Assembly (NCBI RefSeq): GCF_040412425.1
Contig: NC_089753.1
Coordinates: 34,361,413-34,425,412, forward strand
Origin: Macrobrachium rosenbergii
Lineage: Eukaryota; Arthropoda; Malacostraca; Decapoda; Palaemonidae
Reading direction: 5' to 3'
Length of the DNA: 64,000 bases
In this document: positions 12,465 through 22,759 of the stretch, piece by piece
Numbering within the stretch: position 1 is the first letter of the stretch
Layout: each line of letters begins with the position of its first letter
Position numbers and translations under genes: made by a program
Notes under the pieces: generated by a model
The model's input: only the letters and a program-made list of their open reading frames with translations
The model's database searches: none
What the model was told of the DNA's origin: nothing

Positions 12465-12703
12465 AGTGGATGAAACCTATTCACACGGAACAAGCACACC
12501 AAAGGGACCACTGACTTGAAATTCTTCAAGCTTCCAAAGAATGTTGGTTTCAACCTCCCACCGCAGCAGACCCCTCACCCAACACTGCAGCAGTAACTGG
12601 TCATGATACAGAGCCAGTGATTTTTTCATCACCCTGGGGGGAGGCGCGAACTCGCGACATCTGAGCGGTATGTCACGACACTAGCAACCATACCAGCGGA
12701 CCA
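12387..12703 (-). mobile_element. SINE C copy 1 with (TAA)n tail
   Basis: On the minus strand the head reads GGTCCGCTGGTATGGTTGC (A-box-like, TGGTATGGTTGCTAG type) and GCGAGTTCGCGCCTCCC (B-box-like). The body follows (GATGAAAAAATCACTGGCTC, AGGTTGAAACC) and then the tail part GAAGCTTGAAG...TTCCGTGTGAATAGG. It ends in (TAA)n, 12388-12461. These are the marks of a tRNA-derived SINE. Confidence 0.85.
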
Positions 12704-12714
12704 TCTAAGGAAAG

Positions 12715-13134
12715 CTTTACAAAGTGTAGCCAGACCGGCGATGGTTTATGGAGTCGAGACATGGCAGTCACAAGAAGATACAGGATCAGAAATGAATTCA
12801 TTACAGGTACAGTTAAGGTAGGGGGGAGTATCGAAGAAGGCCCAAGAAAGATTACAGTGGTTTGGTCATGTCATGCGAGAGAAGATCACGTGTAAAAGAG
12901 TTATGAGCATGAAGGTAGGTAGAGGGAAGGAGGGGAAGAGGAAGGTTAAAAAATTCATAAGGAAGGATAAAATAGCAAATGACAGGCGGGAGAAAGGTTT
13001 AAGAAGTCAGGATGCATTGGACAAAGGAAGGTGGAGAAGGCTGACAGGAAACAGCGACCCCATATAGAAATGGGCAAAGAAGAAGAAGAAGGAGGAGGAG
13101 GAGGAGGAGGAGGAGGAGGAGGAGGAGGAGGAGG
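12715..13134 (+). pseudogene. LINE ORF2 C-terminal fragment with GAA/GGA tail
   Basis: ALQSVARPAMVYGVETW appears first. After interruptions it continues AQERLQWFGHVMRE and KRVMSMKVGRGKEGKRK, ending WRRLTGNSDPI and a stop at 13066-13068. PAMVYGVETW and LQWFGHVMR are hallmark words of the region after the RT domain in LINE ORF2. The UTR TGGGCAAAG leads into an AAG/AGG array (13077-13134) that looks like the element's own 3' tail. It abuts the head of SINE C copy 1. Stops and shifts show it is inactive. Confidence 0.85.
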
Positions 13135-13139
13135 TTAAA

Positions 13140-13653
13140 CATAAGAGGCAATAGCAGGGCTGACAAGACTACTCTACACGTAATCCTACCTCAAGAACTT
13201 TTACTGAACACCCTGAAGACCACTTACATAGATACGCTCACGCGAAATCTAAAACCCACAAGACTAACTACCTCTTCGTCCTACCACCACCCAAACCCCG
13301 ACAGTAAAATACTTTAAGGCAAAACTAAGAAACTAAATCAACTGACTGCGCCATTTACAACCGAGAAAACAAGGCAATTAATTCCACCTTGAAATTTCTG
13401 GGGAATTCTTAAAGATGTTCCTCCGAAAGAAGGCCACTTAATCAAGTCTTTTCCCTGAATGTGACTTGAGGAAGTCACCATCCAGCTCATCTTGGATAAA
13501 ATATCTATTTCAGATGAGATGTCCCTCTTGAACTCTGCCGGGGAAGCTTTGTAGGGCCTTCGGAAAGGCTGGGTGACCAGAGCCTTTCTGAACAGATATC
13601 CGTTTATCTGTAACTTGTAATTCCTTCTCTAGATATAACAAGGTTTCTTAAGA
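13140..13653. other. Unassigned intron sequence
   Basis: No repeat or coding signature recognised. Confidence 0.3.
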
Positions 13654-13966
13654 ACAATCGAGTTTTCTGTACAGCATATAATGCTGAATGAGCCATGGCC
13701 CATTAAACTTTCTGCCACGGCCTGGAAGTGGCCTGTCCCATAGCACTGCCAGACACACGATCATGGCTAACTTTAACCTTAAATAAAGTAAAATCTTCTG
13801 AGGCTAGGTGGCTGCAATTTGGTATGTTTGATGATTGGAGGGTAGATGTTCAACATACCAATTTGCAGCCCTCTAGCCTCATTAGTTTTTAAGATCTGAG
13901 GGCGGACAGAAGAAGTGAAGACGGACAAAATCATCTCAATAATTGTCTTTTACAGAAAACTAGAAA
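13654..13966 (+). repeat. Family B copy 3 (5'-truncated)
   Basis: Begins at ACAATCGAGTTTTCTGTACAG without the outer hairpin. The central inverted repeat is complete. Confidence 0.85.
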
Positions 13967-14189
13967 TAACGCGTTTATAATCTGGCGTCGTTCGTCAGAA
14001 CACAGTCTAAGTTGATATATCACCAATGTTTTCTTTTGTTTTATGTGAACATCCCGTTTTCCTAATGTGTAGTAACATTAAAGTACAAGTACAATAGATC
14101 CATTTAAATATCACTCATGTATACGAATCTGAGGGCGTGTATCTACAATCAATAATATACTTCAGTATGAAAATACCAATGCTTCAAAC

Positions 14190-14295
<106 letters not shown>

Positions 14296-14593
14296 TAACC
14301 AACAGCCTATGGATAAAGCTTTGCCATTAATTTTCCAAATTGCCTGTAATCCATTACTTGTTATTAAGGCGCTTTCTCCAATGACATTTTTTGTTATTTA
14401 TGATAAAATTATACATTTATTCCAGGCACTGTTTTCCCACCTGTGGCAAAGGCTCAGGTGCATTATGGTCTGTCGATAATGAATGAGAACTCTTCTTTTT
14501 TTTTTTTTAATCCTGGAAAGGTTGTCATATTTTTGTCCTATAACATTTCATTTATAACTCTTTCAATGGTAGCTGAAGATATATAGTGTGGGG

Positions 14594-14953
14594 GAAGTTT
14601 CTTCGGCGCAATCGAGTTTTCTGTACAGTTTATAATGCTGCATGAAACTCGCAGCCGCGGCCTATGCAACATTCACCCATGGCCCGGTGGTGGCCTGTGT
14701 TGTTACGGGCACCTATAGCGGTGCAAGATTCACGATCATGGCTAACGTTACCCTCAAATAAAATAAAAACTACAGAGGCTACAGGGCTGCAATTTGGCAT
14801 GTTTGATGACTGGGGGGTGGATGATCAACATACCAATTTGCAGTCCTCTAGCCTCAGTAGTTTTTAAGCTGTAAGGGAGGACAGAAAAAGTGTGGACAGA
14901 CAGACAAGACAAATAGCCATCTCAACAATTTTCTTTTACAGAAAGCTAAAAAG
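14594..14953 (+). repeat. Family B copy 4 (subfamily I)
   Basis: Carries GAAGTTTCTTCGGCGC, TGTTGTTACGGGCACC and a central inverted repeat whose left arm is mutated (CTACAGAGGCTACAGGG). Confidence 0.85.
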
Positions 14954-14979
14954 TTTTCATACGGGCGAACATTAAGAAG

Positions 14980-14981
<2 letters not shown>

Positions 14982-15049
<68 letters not shown>
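14982..15049. repeat. (GA)n microsatellite
   Basis: Perfect GA run of about 34 units, 28 bp after the end of family B copy 4. Confidence 0.95.
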
Positions 15050-15052
<3 letters not shown>

Positions 15053-15399
15053 ACCAGATCCATTGACTTATTCCGTGTATTACAATAGTCACCAGGACCT
15101 CCGCTTTGTCTCTCTATCTTCTAGAAGGATGGACTTTTAGGACAACACTGAAACCCGAAAGGAAGTAAACGGAGAAATTCTCCTTCCTTTCCAGGTGAAA
15201 TTAGACGACTGATGTAAAGAATTCGTCCTTCGCGACCTTAGTCGTCTGATCAATGTAGATTTAAGTCACGCTTGCGGAGGAGAATTTCTTCATCAATCTA
15301 CTTTCGGATTCCAAGGCTTTCAGGGGAAAGAGTATGAAAAATATTAAGGAGTCAAGATGTTTGTGGGGGGGCCCACTGTGGCCACTGTAATTCTTCGTG

Positions 15400-15540
15400 T
15401 GTGTGTGTATATATATATATAATTTATATATATACATATATATATATAATACAATGTATATAATATATATGTATATATATATATAGATATACAGTATAGT
15501 AAATGCATATATACACATCTATATATATATATATGTGTGT

Positions 15541-15617
<77 letters not shown>

Positions 15618-15632
15618 ATGTGTATATAATAC

Positions 15633-15663
<31 letters not shown>

Positions 15664-15690
15664 CACACATACATATATATGTATGTAAAA
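15400..15690. repeat. GT/TA microsatellite cluster
   Basis: GTGTGTGT is followed by several TA arrays with TACATA interruptions, ending about 175 bp before the microexon at 15866. Confidence 0.9.
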
Positions 15691-15865
15691 TACGTGACCA
15701 CAAAGAAACAAATTCCAATACTTTATCGCTGCACCTCAAAATCGCCGAAACGCCTAACAACTAACAATTAGCTACCGAAAGACGAATCCTGAAATCTAAT
15801 TGCATTTTCTTTTCTCCTCTCTTTCCATTAATGGTGGCCGGGTTTCCTCTTCCCGACGACAAAAG

Positions 15866-15896
15866 CGACGGAAATGGAATATTCGTAACCTTAGTG
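15866..15896 (+). CDS. Exon 3 in window: 31-nt microexon of the second PDZ domain
   Basis: The exon is too short for ordinary ORF calling. It lies between a pyrimidine-rich acceptor ending AAAAG (AG at 15864-15865) and a consensus donor GTAAGT at 15897. One base completes a Ser codon with the two bases from exon 2, followed by ten codons reading DGNGIFVTLV. GIFV is the typical strand C of a PDZ domain and sits exactly where the domain needs it, between LMER and EPGG. Its length (31 = 1 mod 3) converts phase 2 to phase 0, which fits exon 4. Phase, splice sites and domain content agree, so the call is strong despite the size. The exact acceptor could only be confirmed by a transcript. Confidence 0.85.
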
Positions 15897-16015
15897 GTAA
15901 GTCAGTTGACATTTTGCCATCATTATTTTTTTTTCCCCCCGTGTCACGGATCTCTAATAATGCCGGAGTGACTCGAGCGGGGGAGTGTGCGGGGGAGTGT
16001 GAGGGAGAGTGTGTG

Positions 16016-16105
16016 AGGGAGTGTGTGTGTGTGTGTGTGCGTGTGTAAACATACAGATATTCACCTACACATGGGTATATACATGTATATATCTATATCT
16101 ATATA

Positions 16106-16173
<68 letters not shown>

Positions 16174-16255
16174 CAAATATAAGGAAGCCCATAGAAACGC
16201 CAAAATGTGGAATATAAACGCTATATTTCAAAGACCAAACTGTACTTCTCCTAAG

Positions 16256-16345
<90 letters not shown>

Positions 16346-16356
16346 TGTAAAAATAC

Positions 16357-16415
<59 letters not shown>

Positions 16416-16421
16416 TATATA
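16016..16421. repeat. (GT)n and three (TA)n arrays
   Basis: GT at 16016-16045; TA at about 16104-16170, 16260-16342 and 16359-16410. Confidence 0.95.
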
Positions 16422-16625
16422 ATGTTCGTATGTGTGTGTGTGAGTATGCGCATGCATGAGACTGCGTGCATTAATTAAACTTAAAAGCGAGATCAGGAAT
16501 GTTATTTCTATTTATCTGGATAAAATGATTAACCTTAAAATCAAACTGTTGTGAGGTGTTTGTGTACATACATGTATGATTAGGTTAAAAGAAACTGTGT
16601 GTTGATGGAGTTTTCCTAAAATAAA

Positions 16626-16820
16626 TCATAAATTATCAATGTTAGTTTTGTAATAAAGTTTCTACCTGTTTCCTCATATATATTCAAGCCTGTTTCTCAT
16701 TACTACTGTAACTGTTTTTTTCATAAATTACCCATGTTAGTTTTGTAATAAAATTTCTATCTGTTTCCTCATATATATTTGAGCCTGTTTCTCATTACTA
16801 TTGTAACCGTTTTTAATTCA
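16626..16820 (+). repeat. Tandem duplication, about 100-110 bp, two copies
   Basis: Both copies contain TGTTAGTTTTGTAATAAA, CTGTTTCCTCATATATATT and GCCTGTTTCTCATTACTA. They differ at a few positions. The duplication lies in the intron upstream of the exon at 16990. Confidence 0.9.
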
Positions 16821-16989
16821 ATAACAATCATTATCAACTAGATTAAAAAGTCGAATAATAATAATAATAACGAAACATACCATAAGCAAAAATTTTGCAG
16901 AAGACACATGAGAACCTGTTCAGTTCAAATAACGCCAACGAGAATAATAACATTAATGAATATTAATATTAATAATAATCTCTCGTCAG

Positions 16990-17106
16990 GAACCAGGCGG
17001 CTTAGCTGCTCGATATGGTCGGATCATGCAGGGAGACAAACTCCTGGAAGTCAACGGCGCTCCAACTGCCTATCTCAGCCTGGCTCACGTCGCTAATCAG
17101 CTGAGG
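16990..17106 (+). CDS. Exon 4 in window: core of the second PDZ domain
   Basis: The acceptor is TCTCGTCAG (AG at 16988-16989) and the donor GTAAGA at 17107. The exon is exactly 39 codons in phase 0. It begins EPGGLAARYGRI, then GDKLLEVNG, then AYLSLAHVANQLR. These are the small helix (GGLAAR.G.I), the diagnostic GDxLLxVNG turn and the start of the peptide-binding helix. The family usually has His at the first position of that last helix; here the segment LSLAHVANQLR carries His two residues later, so the ligand class is not certain. A roughly 110-bp direct duplication lies in the intron 170-360 bp upstream. Confidence 0.9.
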
Positions 17107-17224
17107 GTAAGATGTCCCCTGGACCTACTAAGTCGTGGATGTCCCAGTATTCGTGCGGTCTTATTAGAGTCTTCAGTGATAAGGGCAAGGCTTGCCCTTA
17201 ATTTTAGTGTGATGGAGAGAGAGG

Positions 17225-17522
17225 ATAGAATATAGAATTTAGGCCAAAGACTAAGAGCTGGGACCTATGAGGTCATACAGTGCTGAAACTGATATAGAGA
17301 GTAGAAATGTTTGAAAGGTTTAAACAGGAGGAAAACTCGCAGTTGCACTGTGAATCAATTGTTTGGAGAGGGTTGAAAGAAAGATGGAAGAAAGAGAATA
17401 TGAACGGAGGTTCAGTAATAGGAATGAAAGAGGTAGCAGCTGGGGGCCGAATGGACACTGCAAAGAACCTTAAGTAATACATACAGTTCACCGCATGAGG
17501 TGCATTGACGGCACTACCCCTT
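17225..17522 (+). repeat. Family A copy 4
   Basis: Complete, from GATAGAATATAGAATTTAGG to ACCGCATGAGGTGCATTG. The inner hairpin is mutated (ACAGTGCTG). Confidence 0.85.
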
Positions 17523-17716
17523 ATGTGGGTATGATGGCGGTGGACATCATTTCTAAAAGAATTTTTGACAAATTTCGATAAAAACTTATGGAGGAGAGGT
17601 CTTTGGGCCAAGAGAGAGCTGGCTGAATTCTGGGATGGGTTCTACTGGGAGATGTCAGAGTGACCGGGTATTTTCTATTACTCAACTCCTATACGCGACT
17701 ACTATGTAAAATATAT

Positions 17717-18205
17717 CAGTGTTGACAAAACAACCCCCTAAAAATTTTTGTTGACAAAGCAACCCCCTAAAAATTCTTGACAAATCAACCCCCTAATCAT
17801 TCTAGTTAACAAAACAACCCCCTAAAAATTCTAGTTGACAAAACAACCCCCTACAAATTCTATTTGACAAAACAACCCCCTAAAAATTCTAGCTGACAAA
17901 ATACCCCCTAAAAATTCTAGGTAACATAACAACCCCCTACAAATTCAAGTTGACAAAAAAAAACCTTCAAATTCTAGTCGACAAAACAACCCCCTAAAAT
18001 TATAGTTAACAAAACAACCCCCTAATAATTCTAGTTGACAAAACACCCCCCTATAAATTCTAGCTGACAAAACAACCCCCTAAAAATTCTGGTTGACAAA
18101 ACAACCCCCTAAAAATTCTAGTTGACAAAACAACCCCCTAAAAATTCTAGTTGACAAAAACCCCTAACAATTCTGGTTGACAAAACAGCCCCCCTTAAAA
18201 TCCTG
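17717..18205 (+). repeat. 29-bp minisatellite, about 17 copies
   Basis: The unit contains TTGACAAAACAACCCCCTAA followed by AAATTCTAG. Most units differ by one to three bases or single-base indels. The array ends about 65 bp upstream of the acceptor of the exon at 18272. Confidence 0.95.
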
Positions 18206-18271
18206 TTAACTGAAGTACATAACCACTGACACCAATTCACCAAATGAACTTCTTCTTCTTCTTCCATACAG

Positions 18272-18414
18272 AGCATGGAAGGGAGCGTGGTGCTGCTACT
18301 CGGTCGAATTCCCTCACTTGCTCAAACCATCCACGAATGGGCCAGGACCGAGAGTAGGACGAATATCCCGGCACGCCTCAGGATCCACACCTGGTCCCAT
18401 TCCAGATCTGTCAA
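18272..18414 (+). CDS. Exon 5 in window: last PDZ strand and basic C-terminal flank
   Basis: The acceptor is a TTC repeat followed by CATACAG (AG at 18270-18271). In phase 0 the exon reads SMEGSVVLLLGRIP, the final strand of the PDZ domain. SLAQTIHEWAR and a basic, Trp-containing stretch (LRIHTWSHSRS) follow. Of the GT dinucleotides before the in-frame stop at 18482, only GTTTGT at 18415 gives the phase 2 end that exon 6 requires. It follows CAA rather than CAG, a weak donor. If GTCAAG (18410) or GTAGGA (18354) is used instead, another exon must exist before 18809. A 29-bp minisatellite ends about 80 bp upstream of the acceptor. Confidence 0.75.
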
Positions 18415-18808
18415 GTTTGTACTCATTTTGAATCTAATCGTGATAATATCGAACTTCATTTATGTTTATAAACACATTCCTTAGACAGTGGTATTGTACA
18501 GAATATTTACGCTGGTTTTGTTCTTTATCTTACTCCTGTTCTCCAAAGCTGGTGTAAACCGAGTAGTTAAGATTATTTTGTTGAATGAGATTGCAGGACA
18601 GGTCCAGTGAAGAAGTTCTAAATTAACAAGTGCCTGCAACATGCTTTAGTAGTCAGATGCCTATATACAGTATTCTGGTAGTAAAATCATCTTATTTATA
18701 GGACATCAACCATTTATAAACCTTTCTGCAAAAGGAACATTCAAACATCAGTATTTCAAACCTATACCACTCAGAACAACGAAACTGACCTCATTTTCTA
18801 AATCTCAG

Positions 18809-19325
18809 GTACGAGCTCCAGCCATTTTACATCGAGGACACCGAAGGTCGTCCCACTGGAGGAGGAATTGTCGGAGGCATTGGTGAGAAAGGTGGAGGAA
18901 TAGGAGGCGTAGGAGGAGGAGGGGGAGGAGGAGGAGGAGGAGGGGGCACAGCCGTCATGGTGAGAAGAGTCCGAGCCAACACGCACCATAACCATATCAA
19001 GTCCCGGGCAGCCTCCACCACGTCCTCCAGCCCTCCTTCCTCCTCCTACTACATCACCTCGTCCTCGACCTCCTCCTCCTCCTCCACCAAGATCCCTCGC
19101 CCTCCGAGCAGGCTCCTCCACGTCCTGCGAAGGTCGCTCCGCGGACGATCAGCCACATCGACGCAGGCCATAGTCAGGACCTGCACCCCGGACTCAGCTC
19201 AGTCCTTGTTGTCCCACAGCACGCCCCCGGGGGGATCCCCGAAATCCCACGTCCACTTCCACGGGTCCGAGGTGATCAGCATAGCCGACACGGAGTCCTG
19301 CGGATCCGACAAGTCCTTCTTGTAG
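18809..19325 (+). CDS. Exon 6 in window: Gly-run, Ser-rich tail and C-terminal PDZ-ligand-like end
   Basis: The acceptor is TTTTCTAAATCTCAG (AG at 18807-18808). One base completes a codon, then 171 codons run to TAG at 19323-19325. The order is YELQPFYIEDTEGR, a Gly-rich segment encoded by an imperfect GGA repeat (about 18882-18946), VRRVRANTHHNH, a Ser/Pro-rich stretch, a basic LLHVLRRSLRGR segment, and the end SCGSDKSFL. The last four residues, KSFL, fit a class I PDZ ligand (S/T-x-hydrophobic at the C-terminus). The tail is probably disordered. High GC and lack of stops over 516 nt, unlike the flanks, support coding. AATAAA occurs at 19438-19443 and 19512-19517. Confidence 0.8.
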
Positions 19326-19437
19326 GATTCCTTTGGGATGCTCAAACGCTTGTTATCAATTCCTCCTGATATGGTATAAACGTTGTCCGAATAATAATAA
19401 TAATATTAATATTATTAATGATAATAATAATAACTAT

Positions 19438-19517
19438 AATAAAAAAATGTATATGTAAATTTAAAATGCGATAAATATTCAAATTTCATATCCTAAATTT
19501 TATAAAATACCAATAAA
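19438..19517 (+). promoter_or_regulatory. Candidate polyadenylation signals of the PDZ gene
   Basis: AATAAA is seen at 19438-19443 and again at 19512-19517, 113 and 187 nt after the stop codon. The region is AT-rich, so chance matches are likely; position is the only other support. A (TA)n array starts about 60 nt further on. Confidence 0.35.
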
Positions 19518-19568
19518 TATTTACTTTTCGTAGTGTTTGATATTTATTCCTTTCTGTAACAAACTTGT

Positions 19569-19574
<6 letters not shown>

Positions 19575-19626
<52 letters not shown>

Positions 19627-19629
19627 CAT

Positions 19630-19708
<79 letters not shown>
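19575..19708. repeat. (TA)n array
   Basis: TA run with one interruption (ATACATAAAATA near 19624). Confidence 0.95.
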
Positions 19709-19710
<2 letters not shown>

Positions 19711-20092
19711 CCACTGTGGCTGTGCAAAGAGGCCTCAAACCAGCTCATGACTTGAGTTTTAGTCAGAGCATGCTAGTGACAACAAGTTCAAAAGGAAAAG
19801 CGTTGCTTAAGTGATAAAAACATTGTAAAGACAATAAAAACATTTGGTACCAGTGGATGAAACACTTGAGTGCCAATTTTCAACGTAAATAAAGTTGAGT
19901 TTATAGTTTTGTCAAGTAAGTTTACGTACTTGTCAATAAGATCACCACTGCCATGACACCTACTCGCAAAAGTCTGTTTGCCTCATAACATTTCATAAGC
20001 AGATAATACACTGCAGTTCAGCTGCATCTTTGGACTCAACGCCCAAAAAGCACCAGATTTCAAGAAAGCACCAAATCGCCAAATCAGATTCT
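19709..20092. other. Unassigned intergenic sequence
   Basis: No coding signature or known repeat recognised. Confidence 0.3.
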
Positions 20093-20354
20093 GTATTATT
20101 ATTATTACTATTATCATTATTATTACAGTATTTCAGTACATGAAACCCATTCACATGGAACAAGCACACCAAAGGGGCCACTGACTTGACATTCAAGCTT
20201 CGAAAGAATGTTGGTTTCAACCTCCCACCGCAGCAGACCCCCCCAACACCGCAGCAGTAACTGATCACGATACAGAACCAGTGATTTTTCATCGCCCCGG
20301 GGGGAGACGCGAACCCGCCACGTCTGAGTGGCATGCCACTATACCAGCGGACCA
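20093..20354 (-). mobile_element. SINE C copy 2
   Basis: On the minus strand: GGTCCGCTGGTATAGTGGC, then GGGTTCGCGTCTCCCCCC, AGGTTGAAACCAACATTC and TTCCATGTGAATGGG, with a short interrupted TAA tail. The tRNA-like A and B boxes are recognisable. Confidence 0.85.
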
Positions 20355-20530
20355 GTTTTGATGACTAGCAAAATATTTCACCAATTATCCGGAAGATGCC
20401 TCACGAACTATCAAACAAAATCCGCTATCGATTACATGATGAAATGCTTCATTCACTGACTATACTGTAAATTCCTTAATCAGTATTCCAGCACACTGCT
20501 CCGCTGAATTAAATGAATGAGTGAATGAAT

Positions 20531-20820
20531 AAATATAGAATTTAGGCGACAGGCCCACCCCCGGGACCTATGAGGTCATTCAGCGCTGAAAGGGAAATTG
20601 AGAGAAGAAATGTTTGAAAGGCGTAACAGGAGGAAAATCTCAAAGCAGTTGCACTATGAATCAATTGTTAGGAGACGGTGGAAAGTAAGAAGGAAGAAAG
20701 AATATGAACGGAGTTACAGTAAAAGGAACGAAAGGGGGTTGCAGCTAAGGTCCGAAGGGACGCTACAAAGAACCTTAAGTAATGCCTACAGTGCACCGCA
20801 TGCACTACCCCACAACGGGG
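20531..20820 (+). repeat. Family A copy 5
   Basis: Preceded by a (GAAT)n stretch. Part of the terminal hairpin is lost (GCACCGCATGCACTACC). Confidence 0.85.
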
Positions 20821-21292
20821 TCGCCGAATTAAAACCCTCATAGACAATATGGCGGATTCCTTCGCGGAGAAGCAAAATACCTCACTCATTATCCTGCGAC
20901 GTCTTTAATTGATTACCCGGAAAATCCTTTCTCGGGTCACCCCGCAAATGAGCGTCAAGCCAAGCCTTATCGTCAAGGGAGTTAAAGGTGACGGGAGAAC
21001 AAGGCAACCTTGGCTGACAGACAGTTGTCGAGGAAGCTAAGAAGTGGGTTCCTTCGAGAAGTCACTGCAAGTGAGGGGGAAATTCAATGAGCCCGAATTC
21101 GACGTTAATTGTAATCTCAGCTTAGCTAAATTTATTTTGAGCCATTGTTGGTGCCACTTTCTGGTTATGAGACTGTTTATTATGATGTAACTGTACGAGT
21201 AAGGCAAAGGATTAGACTAAAAGAATACTGGATTGCTTCCGGAAGCGAGCGACAGTTCATTTCGAGGTGCCATTGCGGTGATCACTACAGAC
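20821..21292. other. Unassigned intergenic sequence
   Basis: Ordinary composition; nothing recognised. Confidence 0.3.
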
Positions 21293-21600
21293 TGAATTGA
21301 ATTTAAAATTTAGGCCAAGGGCCAAGCGCTGGGACCTATGAGGCCATTCAGCGCTGAAACGGAAACTAACAGTAAAAGGTTTGAAAGGTGTAACAGGAGG
21401 AAAACCTCAAAGCAGTTGCACTATGAATCAACTGTTAGGAGAGGGTTGAGGAGAGTAAGATGGAAGAAAGAGAGTATGAAAGGAGGTACAGTAAAGGGAA
21501 CGAACGGGGTTGCAGCTAGGGGTCGAAGGCACGCTCCTAAGAACCTTAAGCAATGCCTACAGTGCACCGCATGAGGTGCACTGACGGCACTAACCCCTTT
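21293..21600 (+). repeat. Family A copy 6
   Basis: Complete copy, from CTGAATTGAATTTAAAATTT to GGTGCACTGACGGCACTAAC. The leading GAATTGAATT is a short pentamer repeat seen at this end of several copies. Confidence 0.9.
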
Positions 21601-21959
21601 GATCACTACAGATGATGTTCTCAACCATTTCCCTAACAAGAACCTCAGACACCTTTTAGCCAGATCCTGAATACACAATAGCTATGAATTAACAATAACT
21701 CGTGAGATAATGGTGCAGTACATTTAATTAATTCCTGCAGACGATAAAAAATCATTCTGCAGTTAATTAACAATATGAATTAACAATAAATCGTTCAATA
21801 GTGGTACAGTACTGTTAATGAATTTCTGCATTTGATAAAAAACTTATTCCCCAATTATTGAACGATGCAATAGATGTACGCGATGATTGTACACCGGAGT
21901 GAAACTTGTCATTCTGTTAAGTACCCATCAGAAATCTTCTGGCAAACCCCGAACCCAGG

Positions 21960-21992
21960 GAGGTTCACTAACCCCAGGTTGAGAACCCCAGC
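21960..21992. mobile_element. Possible relic of a hAT terminal repeat
   Basis: GGTTCACTAACCCCAGG and TTGAGAACCCCAG resemble the right terminus of the element at 5392-5752 (GGTTCATTAACCCC, TTTGAGAACCACTG). No partner end was found. Confidence 0.3.
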
Positions 21993-22145
21993 TATACCAC
22001 AGGAGCCTTCTAATATCAGTCCTGGTTATCTGATTGCAATTCCATACGACAGAGACCAAGTCTGACATTGAATGAATGAACGGCTCCATCAGGCATGACT
22101 GTCCATGGAGTGCGCGCAACTTAGCCTAAAATCCAAAAAGGAGAA

Positions 22146-22427
22146 AAAAGTTAAGTATACCTTAGTTTAACCAGACCACTGAGCTGGTTAACAGCTCTCC
22201 TAGGGCTGGCCCGAAGGATTAGACTTATTTTACATGGCTAAGGACCAACTGGTTACCTGGCAACGGGACCTACAGCTTATTGTGGAATCCGAACCACATT
22301 ATACCGAGAAATGAATTTCTATCACCAGAAATAAAATCTGTAGTTTTTCATTGGCCGGCCGGAGACTCGAACTCGGGCCTAACAGAGTGCTAGCCGAGAA
22401 CTCTACCGACTCGTCCAACGAGGAACT
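22146..22427 (-). mobile_element. SINE D, full length, with 14-bp target site duplication
   Basis: The element is bounded by perfect direct repeats TCCAAAAAGGAGAA at 22132-22145 and 22428-22441. On the minus strand the head reads GACGAGTCGGTAGAGTTCTC (A-box-like) and CCCGAGTTCGAGTCTCCGG (B-box-like). The body follows: ATTTCTGGTGATAGAAATTC, GTGGTTCGGATTCCACAATA, GGTCCCGTTGCCAGG and ATCCTTCGGGCCAGCCC. The tRNA-like promoter plus target duplication identify a SINE of about 282 bp. Confidence 0.9.
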
Positions 22428-22570
22428 TCCAAAAAGGAGAATAGATATGAGAAAACAAGGGATTTTTTTTTTTATAAATAAAATGATATACTGAAACCGG
22501 CTTGGATATGCAATAGTAAAATAAAGAAAAAACGTTCAAGACTTAAATATAGGTCTTTGATCTATCTCGG

Positions 22571-22572
<2 letters not shown>

Positions 22573-22628
<56 letters not shown>

Positions 22629-22656
22629 ACACCCCCGTCAAAGAATGCGGCAGAGT

Positions 22657-22748
<92 letters not shown>
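22573..22748. repeat. (CT)n, (GT)n and (GA)n cluster
   Basis: CT 22573-22626, GT 22660-22698, GA 22705-22748. The CT and GA arms could pair into a long hairpin. Confidence 0.95.
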
Positions 22749-22759
22749 CCTTCCCACCC

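Noticed and set aside
14594..14953. Hammerhead-ribozyme or retrozyme interpretation of family B hairpins
   Set aside because: The conserved CTGANGA and GAAA core arrangement could not be found around any stem.
18354..18410. Alternative donors GTAGGA (18354) and GTCAAG (18410) for exon 5
   Set aside because: Both leave a phase that runs exon 6 into a stop or wrong frame; they would work only with an extra exon that was not found.
22360..22427. tRNA gene call from A/B-box-like sequence (also at 24238, 32715 and 61895)
   Set aside because: Each is the head of a SINE or a degraded relic; acceptor stems do not pair into a standard cloverleaf, and SINE bodies or simple repeats follow directly.
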